The position numbers were made by a program, and so were the translations under genes. This document shows, one piece after another, positions 18,419 to 27,634 of a stretch of 64,000 nt of DNA. Each line of letters starts with the position of its first letter. Within the stretch, counting starts at the first letter, position 1. The stretch comes from an uncultured Roseicyclus sp. GTDB lineage: Bacteria > Pseudomonadota > Alphaproteobacteria > Rhodobacterales > Rhodobacteraceae. Location: the NCBI GenBank assembly GCA_947500415.1, contig CANMRT010000001.1, positions 146,982 through 210,981 of the forward strand, read 5' to 3'. The notes under the pieces were generated by a model that was not told the origin of the DNA, searched no databases, and was given only the letters and a program-made list of their open reading frames with translations.

Positions 18419-18435
18419 CTTTCCGCTTGCCTTCC

Positions 18436-19413
18436 TCAAAAGGACTGCAGAACCGAAACAACGGCCGAGCGGTATTCGCCCCGCGCACTGCGGGTGTTCG
18501 AGTTCAATGCATCCGCGGACCCATTGCCAATCGGGATCGACAACCCGACCGCGAAGCGGTTGATTGTTGGGTCGAACGGGGCCCCAATTGCACTGAGATC
18601 AAGGTTTGTACGCGAATACTCAGCACTTACAACCAGCGGGATCGAAACGCCGGCTTGGGCAAGGTCGTAGGAGCCGCCCAGCGTAAGGCCGGTTGCCGAA
18701 ATATCTGAGGTGAGACCAAGATCACTCAGATCAAGATTTGCAGCGCCAACGGAGCCATAAACACCGATTCCATTTCCGATACCGTAGTCTGCGCCCAACG
18801 AATAGGTTGTGGCGTCCACGTTAACGGTGACTACCGAGATGTCCGTGCGGATCACGCTTGCGAACACATCAAGTTCTGGCATCACCTGATAGGAACCTGA
18901 AAGGCCATAGTCCTCAACGTCGACGTCAATCCCGAATGTTTCGCCGATATCGGTCATGCCGTAGAACGCTTCGACATGACCTTGGCCGAAGTCATACCCC
19001 CCGAAAAGGCCGTAGCTTTCAGCGTCAATGCCAACCGTGATCGGACCGATGAGAGAAAGGTCGAGGTCGTTCATCTCATAGTACAATCCGGCGAACGCAC
19101 CGCCGACAAAGTTGTAGCGCGGTTCAACCGATAAGGTCATCAAATCGACGCTGGGGCTTGCCCCCCCGCCCGAGATTTCGAGTTCGCCGGTTGAGATGCC
19201 AAAACCCAGACCAACTGAGAATTCATCGGAAAAGCGCAGATCACCATCGGCATCGAAAGAGAAACCGTTGAGGTTCACATCCGTTCCAGGGATGTCGTTG
19301 ATAGAATTGGCCGAGTATCCGATTGTGACCGTGCCGTCGAATTCGACGCCTTGTGCGGTTGCGGTCACAGGAATGGCAGCGAGTACTCCAACAAAAATGG
19401 CGGGACGGATCAT
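18436..19413 (-). CDS. Outer-membrane beta-barrel protein (porin-like)
   Basis: A 325-residue exported protein with a signal peptide (MIRPAIFVGVLAAIPVTATA-Q). The mature part is built of alternating Gly/aromatic strands separated by Asp/Asn-rich turns (for example YGLFGGYDFGQGHVEAFYG), ending in a strand that closes on Phe (VVSVLQSF), the usual C-terminal signal for barrel assembly. The start was set at ATG 19413 with AAGGAA upstream; two codons earlier is a TTG. It stands alone, divergent from the PKS gene, with its own terminator. Whether it belongs functionally to the polyketide export system is open. Confidence 0.75.
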   Translation of the reverse strand: MIRPAIFVGVLAAIPVTATAQGVEFDGTVTIGYSANSINDIPGTDVNLNGFSFDADGDLRFSDEFSVGLGFGISTGELEISGGGASPSVDLMTLSVEPRYNFVGGAFAGLYYEMNDLDLSLIGPITVGIDAESYGLFGGYDFGQGHVEAFYGMTDIGETFGIDVDVEDYGLSGSYQVMPELDVFASVIRTDISVVTVNVDATTYSLGADYGIGNGIGVYGSVGAANLDLSDLGLTSDISATGLTLGGSYDLAQAGVSIPLVVSAEYSRTNLDLSAIGAPFDPTINRFAVGLSIPIGNGSADALNSNTRSARGEYRSAVVSVLQSF

Positions 19414-19990
19414 ATCCAAGTTCCTTCAAAAAGGGGCTGTCGTGGGCCAGAGCCGGGGGCAGCAGTAAATCCCGGCTTCGGCGGTCTATGCGTTAGCTTT
19501 ATGTTAACTATTCTTTGCGCCGCAACGCTGAGCTGACTGATCAAACTCGCGTCTGAATATGCAATAAAAGATGTGTCATTTTCGCAACACTGCCGACGTA
19601 GCTGCGATGAAGGCTAAACCGTTCTCCTACAACAAAATTTCGACAAGACCGCCTCATTTGCGTTGGCATTGCCGCTGCCACACAACATGTTGCGGCGTAG
19701 TGAAACCCCTTTGTCACGCGATATCTCGCCGAATCTGGCCGAATTTGGGGTAGCTAGGCGCTGCTAGAGTTACGCCAGTGATGCTGCCCGCATTGGATAC
19801 ATCCGCACATGTACGAAACCGTTTGGATCCCCGCAAATCTGCCTGCGTCAGACCAATTTCGCGCTGTGCGCAGATGCATTTACTTGAAACCAATCAACGC
19901 ATCGCGCAGAAGCTATGGTGCCGTGGGGGCATGAGTTTGGTGGGATTTGGCACCGCTCAGAGGCTGCATTTTTTTTACTAGGAATATTTT
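19414..19990. other. 577-bp divergent control region between the beta-barrel gene and the PKS gene
   Basis: No gene is visible. The region includes the 10-bp palindrome CAACATGTTG (19683-19692) and a tandem repeat GCCGAATCTGG / GCCGAATTTGG (19728-19748), plausible binding sites for a regulator not encoded in the cluster. AGGAATATTTT directly precedes the PKS start. No clear sigma-70 boxes could be assigned. Confidence 0.45.
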
Positions 19991-22900
19991 ATGAACACCC
20001 AGAGTAGTCGTTTTCCCGTTGGGTCAACTGACCCAATCGCCATCGTTGGCATGGCGTGTAATTTGCCGGGCGGGAACCACACACCTGACGAATTCTGGTC
20101 GTTTTTGCTGAAGAAGCAGTGTGGGATCACCGAAATCCCGGCGGACCGTTGGGACAAGGTTGCGTCATACGACCCCAACCCCCATGCGATTGCCAAAGCG
20201 GTCAGCAAATGGGGCGGTTTCGTTGACAGCATTCGCGACTTTGACGCCAAGTTCTTCGGCATTTCACCACGCGAGGCGGCCTCGATGGATCCGCAGCAAC
20301 GCATGGTGCTTCATGGTGCCATCGAAGCAATTTGGGATGCCCAGATCCCGTTGGAAGACCTTTCGCGAGGCTCCACCGGTGTGTTCATCGGCATCTCTCA
20401 ATCTGACTACCGCGTCATCCAGGAGATGCGGGTCACGAGCGCTGAAGCGTTTGCCGGCACAGGCTATGCGCTTTGCATCAATGCCAACCGCATTTCGCAC
20501 CGGCTCAACCTTAAAGGGCCAAGCCTTGCAGTTGATACGGCCTGCTCCTCATCGTTGATGGCCCTGGATCAAGCGGTTCATAATCTAAGATCCGGTGCTT
20601 GCGACGTGGCATTGGTCGGCGGTGTGAATTCGTTGATCCACCCGTCCCCTTTTCTGGCCTTTTCCAAAGCTGGAATGATCTCCCCCACCGGGGAGCTTTC
20701 GACGTTTGATGCATCGGCCAACGGGTTTGTGCGCGGCGAAGGGATGGGCATGGTTGTTCTGAAACCTCTTGGCCATGCCGTGGCCAATGGTGACCGGATT
20801 CATGGTGTGATCCATGCAACGAGCACCAACCAAGACGGTGGTACCAACACGATCACAGCGCCCAGTCAGGCATCCCAGATCGGCATGCTGCGCAATTTGA
20901 TGCGACAAGTCGAGGTTTCGGCAGATCAGATCGGATATGTCGAGGCGCACGGAACCGGCACCCCGGTCGGCGACCCCATCGAAGCGGGCGCCATCGGAAC
21001 GGTGATCGGACAGAATTCGCCCGACCTACCGGTTTGGGTGGGGTCAAGCAAAGCGAACGTCGGTCACTTGGAAAGCGGTGCGGGTATCACCGGGTTGATC
21101 AAGGCAACTCTGGCTGTGAAGCATGGCATCGTGCCCCCAAATATTCGCTTCAAGAAAGCAAACCCAAACATCCCTTTCGACGCCTTGAACCTGCGGGTTC
21201 CGGTTGATGCCGAACCCTTCCCGGAAACAGGTGGCGACCGATATGCCGTTGTGAATTCATTCGGGTTCGGAGGCGCGAATGCCAGCGTTCTGATTTCGTC
21301 GGCCCCAACCGGAGTAGAGGCGCCACGGCCTGCATTGATCGCAAAGCCCGCAGAAGTGGAAACACCTTCGAAACGCCTGCCATTGTTCTTCCCATTGTCC
21401 GCTGCATCACAGGACGCATTGCAGGCAAATGCGGCAGCGTTGCTGAAAGCGATGCGTGCGAAAGGCGAGCTGGCACAGACGTCCTTGCCCGATCTGTCCG
21501 CAGCATTGGCGACCAAGCGCGGCCACCTAATGCGCCGTGTCGTCGTTCTGGCTCGCAGCGAACGCGAGCTGAAAACCGCACTTAAACGAATTGCCGCCGG
21601 AGACTTCGACGCGGAAAATATCGTCGCAGGCCAAGTCAAAGCAGCCCGCAAGCTCTGCTTTACCTTTTCCGGACAAGGCAGCCAGTGGTGGGCCATGGCG
21701 CGCGACCTTCTGGAACACAACGCCACATTTGCAGATGCTGTGGCCGCATTTGACGCGGAATTCCAACCGGTTGCAGGCTGGTCCATCCGCGAAGAGTTGC
21801 TTCGTGATCGAGAACAGTCGCGAATTGATGACACGACCGTCACGCAGCCCGGGTTGTTTGCTATCCAATATGGTCTTGCAGCGGTTTGGGCGGAACTGGG
21901 TATTCAGCCTGACATGGTTATCGGCCACTCCATCGGCGAAGCGGCCGCGTCCCACGTGGCGGGCGGCCTTTCCTTGAAGGGGGCTGCCAAGTTTCTGTCC
22001 AAACGCGGGGCGATCCGTGATCAATTGGGGCAGAAGGGCGCGATGGCAGCGATCGGGATGCAGCCTGATGACGTCGAAGCGATCCTGCCGCCAGACGGAA
22101 AGCTAGGGATTGCCGCGGTAAATGGCCCGGGATCGACGACCATTAGCGGTGATTTCGACGCGCTTCACGATTTTGTAGAAGAATTCCAGATGCTACGCCC
22201 GGATACTTTCATCCGCGCGCTTGCCGTGGATACGGCTTGGCATTCCTACCACCTTGATGCGGGAGAGGCTTGGTTCCGGCGCGAGATGTCAAACATTGAC
22301 TGGAGCGTGCCGCAGCTGCCCTTCATCTCAACGGTCACAGCGCAGCCAGAGACGCGATTTGATACAGACTACGGCTGGTTGAACTTGCGCCGCCCGGTGA
22401 ACTTTCAGGGCGCGGTGGAAACTGCCGTCGACATGGGAGCCACAACGTTTCTGGAGCTTGGTCCTGCCGCAACCTTGGCGGGCCCGACGCGAAGCACGAC
22501 CCTCGAAAAAGGTGCTGATGCGACCGTGCTTAGCTCGCTCACCCGCAAGGGCGGAGACTTCGACGCTGTGGCGCGCGCAGCTGCGACCCTGTTCGTAGAA
22601 GGATCCGACCTGGATTGGGGACAGATCGCTGGCAGCCCATCGGTTCATGTAGAGTTGCCGCGATACGTTTGGCAGATGGAGGAGTTTTGGCAGGATTCCG
22701 AGGAAAGCCGGGACGTTTTGCTGAAGCCAGTCAAGCACCCCTTTCTCGGGCAGCGCAATCGCGCGCAGTCCACGTCCTGGTTGTCCGAGATAAACCTGAA
22801 AGCCTACGATTTCTTGAAAGATCACCGCCTCGGCGGCGATGTGATCTTTCCGGCCGCTGGCTATGTCGACACCATCGTCGCCGTTTGTCGTGAACTTTTC

Positions 22901-25900
22901 GGGACTTCCGGCGTCCTGGAATTGGAAGACGCCGTCATCCACGAAGCCCTGTTCATTGCGGCGGATCAAGACATTTTGCTGAGCACCACCTACGATGAAG
23001 AACGCAAGCGTGTGAAGGTGTTCTCGCGTGCGCGGGATGTCGAAGATGAGTGGATACTGCGCTGCGAGGCGCGCGTGCGCATGCTTGACCTTCCCGCGCC
23101 TGCGGTTCGCAAAATTGATGTAGGCAAAGCCGGGCTCTTCGAGGTGCCGACATCTTATGTCTATGAGCCGGGTGTTGAAGGCACTTTCATCAACTACGGC
23201 GCCACGTTCCAGACCGTAGATGCGCTTAGCCTGTCGCGTTCGAAAACCTACGCATCCGTCAATCTGCGTGAAGAGCTCAAAGACAGCACATTGAACTTCC
23301 ACGTTCATCCGACCGTTCTGGATGGCTGTCTTCAGGTGATCGAGCCAAGCATGCGCATTGATCGCGTCAATCGTGGACGCAGTGTTACCGATCCCATGTC
23401 ATTGCCAATTGGCTTCAAACGTCTGCGCTTGTATCAGGACTTCCCCGACTCCGTGCTCCTGGAATCTCGACAGCTTAGTGCGTCTGAGAACAAGGATTGG
23501 ACCGGCAGTTTTGATGTGCGCGATCCCGACGGGCGTATGTTGATGAGCGTTGAAGACGTGCAAGTTCGCGTCATTCCGTCCAACATCACCGAAAGCACGG
23601 ACGAGGAGCATCCTGCCCACATCGTGCGGCAAGACATCGTTGAACTGCGCGGGAACGCGGAATTGGCACCTGAGGCTGGTCAGTGGATTGTTCTTGAAGA
23701 CGCGCCCGGTTCGGCGACGAAGATTGCGGGTGCGCTTGCCGTCGCCGGAGCAGAGGTCCGCTCAATCCCACGTGGAGAATTGGGTGACGACGCGAGCGGC
23801 GGATTGCTCGACCTTATCGGAGATGCGTTAGAAGAGGGCGCGGTGGACGGCATTGTCGTGACGTGGCCGCTTGACCTGCCGCGTTTCGACGACAGCACCG
23901 ATCCGGATGCCCTATTTGCCCCAATCGAGGCCTGTGTAACGGACATGATCGCATTGGGTGACATGATGGACTATGCACGCGGCGGTACAAATGGTCTGCC
24001 GCAGATTGTTGTACTTACGTCAGGCGCTTATCCCGAAGCTAAGGATCATTCTGCCGGTGCAAGTATCCTTACCCAGATGCCGATGGCTGCATTGGCGCGG
24101 GGACTGGCCACCGAAACGCCCGAATACAAGGTGCGGGTCATTGACGGTGATGGCGATACCCTTGCTCGGCCAGATATTCTAGCTCGTCACATCCTGACTC
24201 CATCCCCCGAAAGCGAGCTGATCCTGAAGGACGACCGCCGGTTCGTGCCGCGCCTTCAACGGATTGCCGCCAACGATCTGGATCCCAAGCTCTTGTTAGT
24301 CCCGGCTACGGATCGCGACACCAATTTCCACCTAACGATGCGCAATCCCGGTGTCATCGACCATTTGGGCCTGTTTGAAGTCCCGCTTGAACCTGTTGGT
24401 GCGGATCAGGTGCGCTTGCGGATCTCGGCTGTTGGCCTGAACTTTCGCGATATCATGGCCGTAACCGGCCTATTGCCGGCGGAGGCCGAACCGGAACCTG
24501 CGTGGCAGCAGTTGGGCTTGGAATTTGGGGCTGTGGTTGAAAGCGTCGGGGCCAAAGTGTCCGACCTGAAGCCAGGCGACCGGGTTATGGGGCTGGGCAA
24601 GCGGTGCCTGCAACGGTTCATGACGGTTGATGCAGCCGCAGTTACGCCGTTGCCCGAAAATATCACCCTTGCCGAAGCCTCAACGATCCCAAGCGCCTTT
24701 GCCACGGCGCATTACGCGCTGAACCACGTGGGTCGGATGCGCAAGGGAGAGCGCGTCTTTATCCATGTGGCAACGGGCGGCGTCGGCACCGCAGCGGTGC
24801 AACTGGCACAAGCCGCCGGAGCTGAGATCTTTGCGACCGCCGGCAGTCCTGCGAAACGCAAACTGCTTCGCGACATGGGGGTTCATCACGTGATGGACTC
24901 ACGCTCGCTTAAATTCGCAGATGACGTGATGCGGATTACAAAGGGCAAGGGCGTTGATATTCTGCTTAATTCACTGCCCGGCGACTACATCATCAAGGGG
25001 CTTGAGATCATGGCCCCCTACGGTCGGTTCCTCGAAATCGGCAAGCGCGATGTCTATGAGGACGCCTCTATTGGGATGAAGGCTCTCCGTCGCAATGTCT
25101 CGCTTTCGGTGCTAGATCTGGCTGCGATGGGTCTGGAGCGCCCCGACCTGATGGAGGGACTGTTCGCAGAGCTAGCCGGCATGTTGGAAAACGGTCAGTT
25201 GACCCCGCTTCCCGTGACGGAGTTTCCGATCAGTCGGGCGAATGACGCGATCCGTTATATGAGCCAGGCCAAGCACATCGGGAAGGTCGTTGTCTCTCTC
25301 GAAGAAGATGACTTCCAAGTGCGCCGGGATCGTACGAGGCCTGTGCGTCTTGAAAAGAACGCATCCTATTTGATCACGGGTGGCACCGGCGGCTTCAGCC
25401 TGAGTGTTGCGGAGTGGTTGGCCAAGGCCGGGGCCGGACATCTCATTCTGGCGTCTCGATCAGGAACGGTGAAGGCGTCAAACGCGGGCTTCATCCGCAA
25501 GTTGGAGGCGTGGGGCGCAAAAGTTACCCCGGTGGCATTGGACGCCACCAATGAGGACGCCGTCATAGCACTCATGAAGGATTGCGACGCCAACGGCGCG
25601 CCAATGCGTGGCATCATCCATGGTGCGGCTGTCATCAAGGACGGCATGGCCAATCAATTGACGCCCGAGATGATTACCGAAGTCCTTTCACCGAAAGTGC
25701 GCGGTGCCTGGGTGCTTCATCGTGCCACCGAACAATGCGGGCTCAAGCTGGATTTCATGATCGGGTTTTCTTCGATTTCGCAGGTCATTGGCTCTGCCGG
25801 GCAGAGCAACTACATCGCCGGAAATGCGTTCCTTGATGCGCTTGCACACTACCGGTCATCGATGGGTCAGCCGGGCATGGCCATCGATTGGGGCGCAATC

Positions 25901-27625
25901 GCCGACGCGGGGTTCGTGGCGCAGAACAAGGCACTGGGATCCTATCTGGAAAGCGTCGGCCTGCACGGGCTGCACCGCAAAGACATTGCGCCCGCAATGG
26001 AGGTTGCCGCATCGCTGGATGTTGCGAGCTTCGTATACTCGCGGGCCGATTGGCCGCAAATCGCGCGGGCCAACGCGGCCTTGGGAAGCACTCCCCGCAT
26101 CGCATCGGTCTTGCAAGAAGACAAAGCTGGCGCGCAGGAAGTTCGGGTGCGCCTGATGCAGCTGGAAGGCGACGCGCTGATCGATGCAACGCGTGACTTT
26201 GTGACGGACGAACTTAGTGGCGTTCTCAAAATCGATAAGGCCGCTATCGAAACTGCCCGCCCCATGAGCGAACTTGGCCTCGACAGCTTGTCGTCCTTTG
26301 AATTGAAGGTGCGTATTGAGACGGCGCTGGATCAAGGCATGCCGATCTCGAAATTCCTGCAAGCGCCTTCAATCGACCAATTGGCAGACATGCTGGCGGT
26401 CGAAGTCGAGAAGATGAAACTCGACGAGGCAGCAGTGGCTGAGCAAGCGGACAACGGCGAACAAACGACCGCCACAGTTTCTAAGCGACTGATGGCGACC
26501 AATCGACAGCGCGGGATGCTGCATGCGGCCGGATCATCGATGACGTCAGACGCCGTTCGGCAAGCGAATGAACATGAGACCACCCGAACATTGCCTGAGG
26601 CCGTCGATCGCAAGGCGATCATGTCGGCGATCTGGCGGCTGAAGTTGCGCCATCCGCTGATCACAACTCGGATCGACGATGAAGGCGGCTTGAATTTCGA
26701 TGGCTCAATCCCTGAAGTTGGCGATCGCGCCGACGCCGGAATGTTGCAGGCGTCAGCTGGCGAATTCGTGCGGATCTCTGTGCCCCAAGACGACCAGTGC
26801 ACCCTCATCGTTCGGATGCACGCCATTATTGGCGATGGGCGGGCTTGTGATGCGTTGGCCGACGACATTGTCATCCAGCTGGAAGGCGGCAGCTTACCGA
26901 AGCGCATGACGCAGCGCGCCCTCACCAGTGGACTATCGCGCGTGGCCTTCGATCCCGACGATCCGATTTGCCAGCAGGATCGCGGGTTCTGGTGGTACAG
27001 CCTCGCCGGGCATGGCGTTATTAACCCCGTACCGTTCGCACGCCGCCAGCGCGCCTTGCTGCCCGGTTGGGCCGGCCGCAATCATGGGCCTGCAAAGTCC
27101 ATTGACATCAAAGCTGGCTCTGACCTCTCTGAGGCCGAAATTCTAAGCGGATTTGTGACTTCCTTGCGCAATGCGACGAGTAGTCAGGGCGCGGTGCTAG
27201 TTGCGCGCAAGTCCCGCACGTTGGCCAGTTCAGTCAACACTGAGGCCGCATCATTGTTCGAAGTCGAGCAACCCGTTTTGGTACCGGAAGCCGGGGCCGG
27301 GCCGATCGCGCGCGCAAAACTTGACCGCGTCCTCGCCCACGCGGATGCGCATCTGACATTCGATTGCCACATGGCCGCGGTTGAATTTCGAGAGCTGTTT
27401 GACCCGACCGGTGCATCGCCGTTCCAAATTGCTTGGGAGCCAATGGCCGCTTCCTCAGGGGAAGAGGTTCCGGCGAGCGCCCTCGCAGACATTCGGTTGC
27501 GCCGGATGGACAAAGGCACCATCCAGATGCTCTACGATCAGGACGTCATGGATCACGCCATGGCTGAAACAATTGCAACCGGCCTGAGCGTCCAGACCAA
27601 GTCGAAAGCCATGAGCAATGTCTGA
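19991..27625 (+). CDS. Type I reducing polyketide synthase, KS-AT-DH-(structural KR)-ER-KR-ACP, with C-terminal condensation-like domain
   Basis: A 2544-residue single-module synthase. KS (about 10-440) has the triad Cys185 in DTACSSS, His320 in EAHGTGT and His359 in NVGHLES. AT (about 550-870) has Ser647 in GHSIGE and, at the specificity position, HSYH (751-754), closer to the malonyl-type HAFH than to methylmalonyl YASH. DH (about 905-1190) has His945 and Asp1111 (DGCLQV). Residues 1190-1435 look like a non-catalytic structural KR. ER (about 1440-1760) has the NADPH loop HVATGGVG near 1592. KR (about 1790-1970) has TGGTGG at 1796 with Ser1928 and Tyr1941. ACP carries Ser2099 in GLDSL. Residues ~2160-2530 resemble an NRPS condensation domain but read HAIIGDG at 2277-2283, lacking the second, catalytic His. 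Full reduction predicts a saturated acyl chain. No thioesterase is present. AGGAATATTTT precedes ATG 19991. Confidence 0.93.
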   Translation: MNTQSSRFPVGSTDPIAIVGMACNLPGGNHTPDEFWSFLLKKQCGITEIPADRWDKVASYDPNPHAIAKAVSKWGGFVDSIRDFDAKFFGISPREAASMDPQQRMVLHGAIEAIWDAQIPLEDLSRGSTGVFIGISQSDYRVIQEMRVTSAEAFAGTGYALCINANRISHRLNLKGPSLAVDTACSSSLMALDQAVHNLRSGACDVALVGGVNSLIHPSPFLAFSKAGMISPTGELSTFDASANGFVRGEGMGMVVLKPLGHAVANGDRIHGVIHATSTNQDGGTNTITAPSQASQIGMLRNLMRQVEVSADQIGYVEAHGTGTPVGDPIEAGAIGTVIGQNSPDLPVWVGSSKANVGHLESGAGITGLIKATLAVKHGIVPPNIRFKKANPNIPFDALNLRVPVDAEPFPETGGDRYAVVNSFGFGGANASVLISSAPTGVEAPRPALIAKPAEVETPSKRLPLFFPLSAASQDALQANAAALLKAMRAKGELAQTSLPDLSAALATKRGHLMRRVVVLARSERELKTALKRIAAGDFDAENIVAGQVKAARKLCFTFSGQGSQWWAMARDLLEHNATFADAVAAFDAEFQPVAGWSIREELLRDREQSRIDDTTVTQPGLFAIQYGLAAVWAELGIQPDMVIGHSIGEAAASHVAGGLSLKGAAKFLSKRGAIRDQLGQKGAMAAIGMQPDDVEAILPPDGKLGIAAVNGPGSTTISGDFDALHDFVEEFQMLRPDTFIRALAVDTAWHSYHLDAGEAWFRREMSNIDWSVPQLPFISTVTAQPETRFDTDYGWLNLRRPVNFQGAVETAVDMGATTFLELGPAATLAGPTRSTTLEKGADATVLSSLTRKGGDFDAVARAAATLFVEGSDLDWGQIAGSPSVHVELPRYVWQMEEFWQDSEESRDVLLKPVKHPFLGQRNRAQSTSWLSEINLKAYDFLKDHRLGGDVIFPAAGYVDTIVAVCRELFGTSGVLELEDAVIHEALFIAADQDILLSTTYDEERKRVKVFSRARDVEDEWILRCEARVRMLDLPAPAVRKIDVGKAGLFEVPTSYVYEPGVEGTFINYGATFQTVDALSLSRSKTYASVNLREELKDSTLNFHVHPTVLDGCLQVIEPSMRIDRVNRGRSVTDPMSLPIGFKRLRLYQDFPDSVLLESRQLSASENKDWTGSFDVRDPDGRMLMSVEDVQVRVIPSNITESTDEEHPAHIVRQDIVELRGNAELAPEAGQWIVLEDAPGSATKIAGALAVAGAEVRSIPRGELGDDASGGLLDLIGDALEEGAVDGIVVTWPLDLPRFDDSTDPDALFAPIEACVTDMIALGDMMDYARGGTNGLPQIVVLTSGAYPEAKDHSAGASILTQMPMAALARGLATETPEYKVRVIDGDGDTLARPDILARHILTPSPESELILKDDRRFVPRLQRIAANDLDPKLLLVPATDRDTNFHLTMRNPGVIDHLGLFEVPLEPVGADQVRLRISAVGLNFRDIMAVTGLLPAEAEPEPAWQQLGLEFGAVVESVGAKVSDLKPGDRVMGLGKRCLQRFMTVDAAAVTPLPENITLAEASTIPSAFATAHYALNHVGRMRKGERVFIHVATGGVGTAAVQLAQAAGAEIFATAGSPAKRKLLRDMGVHHVMDSRSLKFADDVMRITKGKGVDILLNSLPGDYIIKGLEIMAPYGRFLEIGKRDVYEDASIGMKALRRNVSLSVLDLAAMGLERPDLMEGLFAELAGMLENGQLTPLPVTEFPISRANDAIRYMSQAKHIGKVVVSLEEDDFQVRRDRTRPVRLEKNASYLITGGTGGFSLSVAEWLAKAGAGHLILASRSGTVKASNAGFIRKLEAWGAKVTPVALDATNEDAVIALMKDCDANGAPMRGIIHGAAVIKDGMANQLTPEMITEVLSPKVRGAWVLHRATEQCGLKLDFMIGFSSISQVIGSAGQSNYIAGNAFLDALAHYRSSMGQPGMAIDWGAIADAGFVAQNKALGSYLESVGLHGLHRKDIAPAMEVAASLDVASFVYSRADWPQIARANAALGSTPRIASVLQEDKAGAQEVRVRLMQLEGDALIDATRDFVTDELSGVLKIDKAAIETARPMSELGLDSLSSFELKVRIETALDQGMPISKFLQAPSIDQLADMLAVEVEKMKLDEAAVAEQADNGEQTTATVSKRLMATNRQRGMLHAAGSSMTSDAVRQANEHETTRTLPEAVDRKAIMSAIWRLKLRHPLITTRIDDEGGLNFDGSIPEVGDRADAGMLQASAGEFVRISVPQDDQCTLIVRMHAIIGDGRACDALADDIVIQLEGGSLPKRMTQRALTSGLSRVAFDPDDPICQQDRGFWWYSLAGHGVINPVPFARRQRALLPGWAGRNHGPAKSIDIKAGSDLSEAEILSGFVTSLRNATSSQGAVLVARKSRTLASSVNTEAASLFEVEQPVLVPEAGAGPIARAKLDRVLAHADAHLTFDCHMAAVEFRELFDPTGASPFQIAWEPMAASSGEEVPASALADIRLRRMDKGTIQMLYDQDVMDHAMAETIATGLSVQTKSKAMSNV

Positions 27626-27634
27626 GGCATCCGG

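Larger units (their letters stand above)
17849..18435. other. 587-bp stretch with no supportable gene
   Basis: Holds a perfect palindrome CATTCGC-T-GCGAATG (18054-18068), the left copy of a degenerate repeat (18004-18063) and a terminator hairpin near its right end. Short open frames on both strands carry no recognisable motif. It marks the junction between the peptide-import operon and the accessory polyketide region. Confidence 0.5.

Noticed and set aside
19991..27625. A polyunsaturated fatty acid or enediyne synthase
   Set aside because: The domain order is KS-AT-DH-ER-KR-ACP with one ACP, not the tandem-ACP PUFA layout or the enediyne layout.
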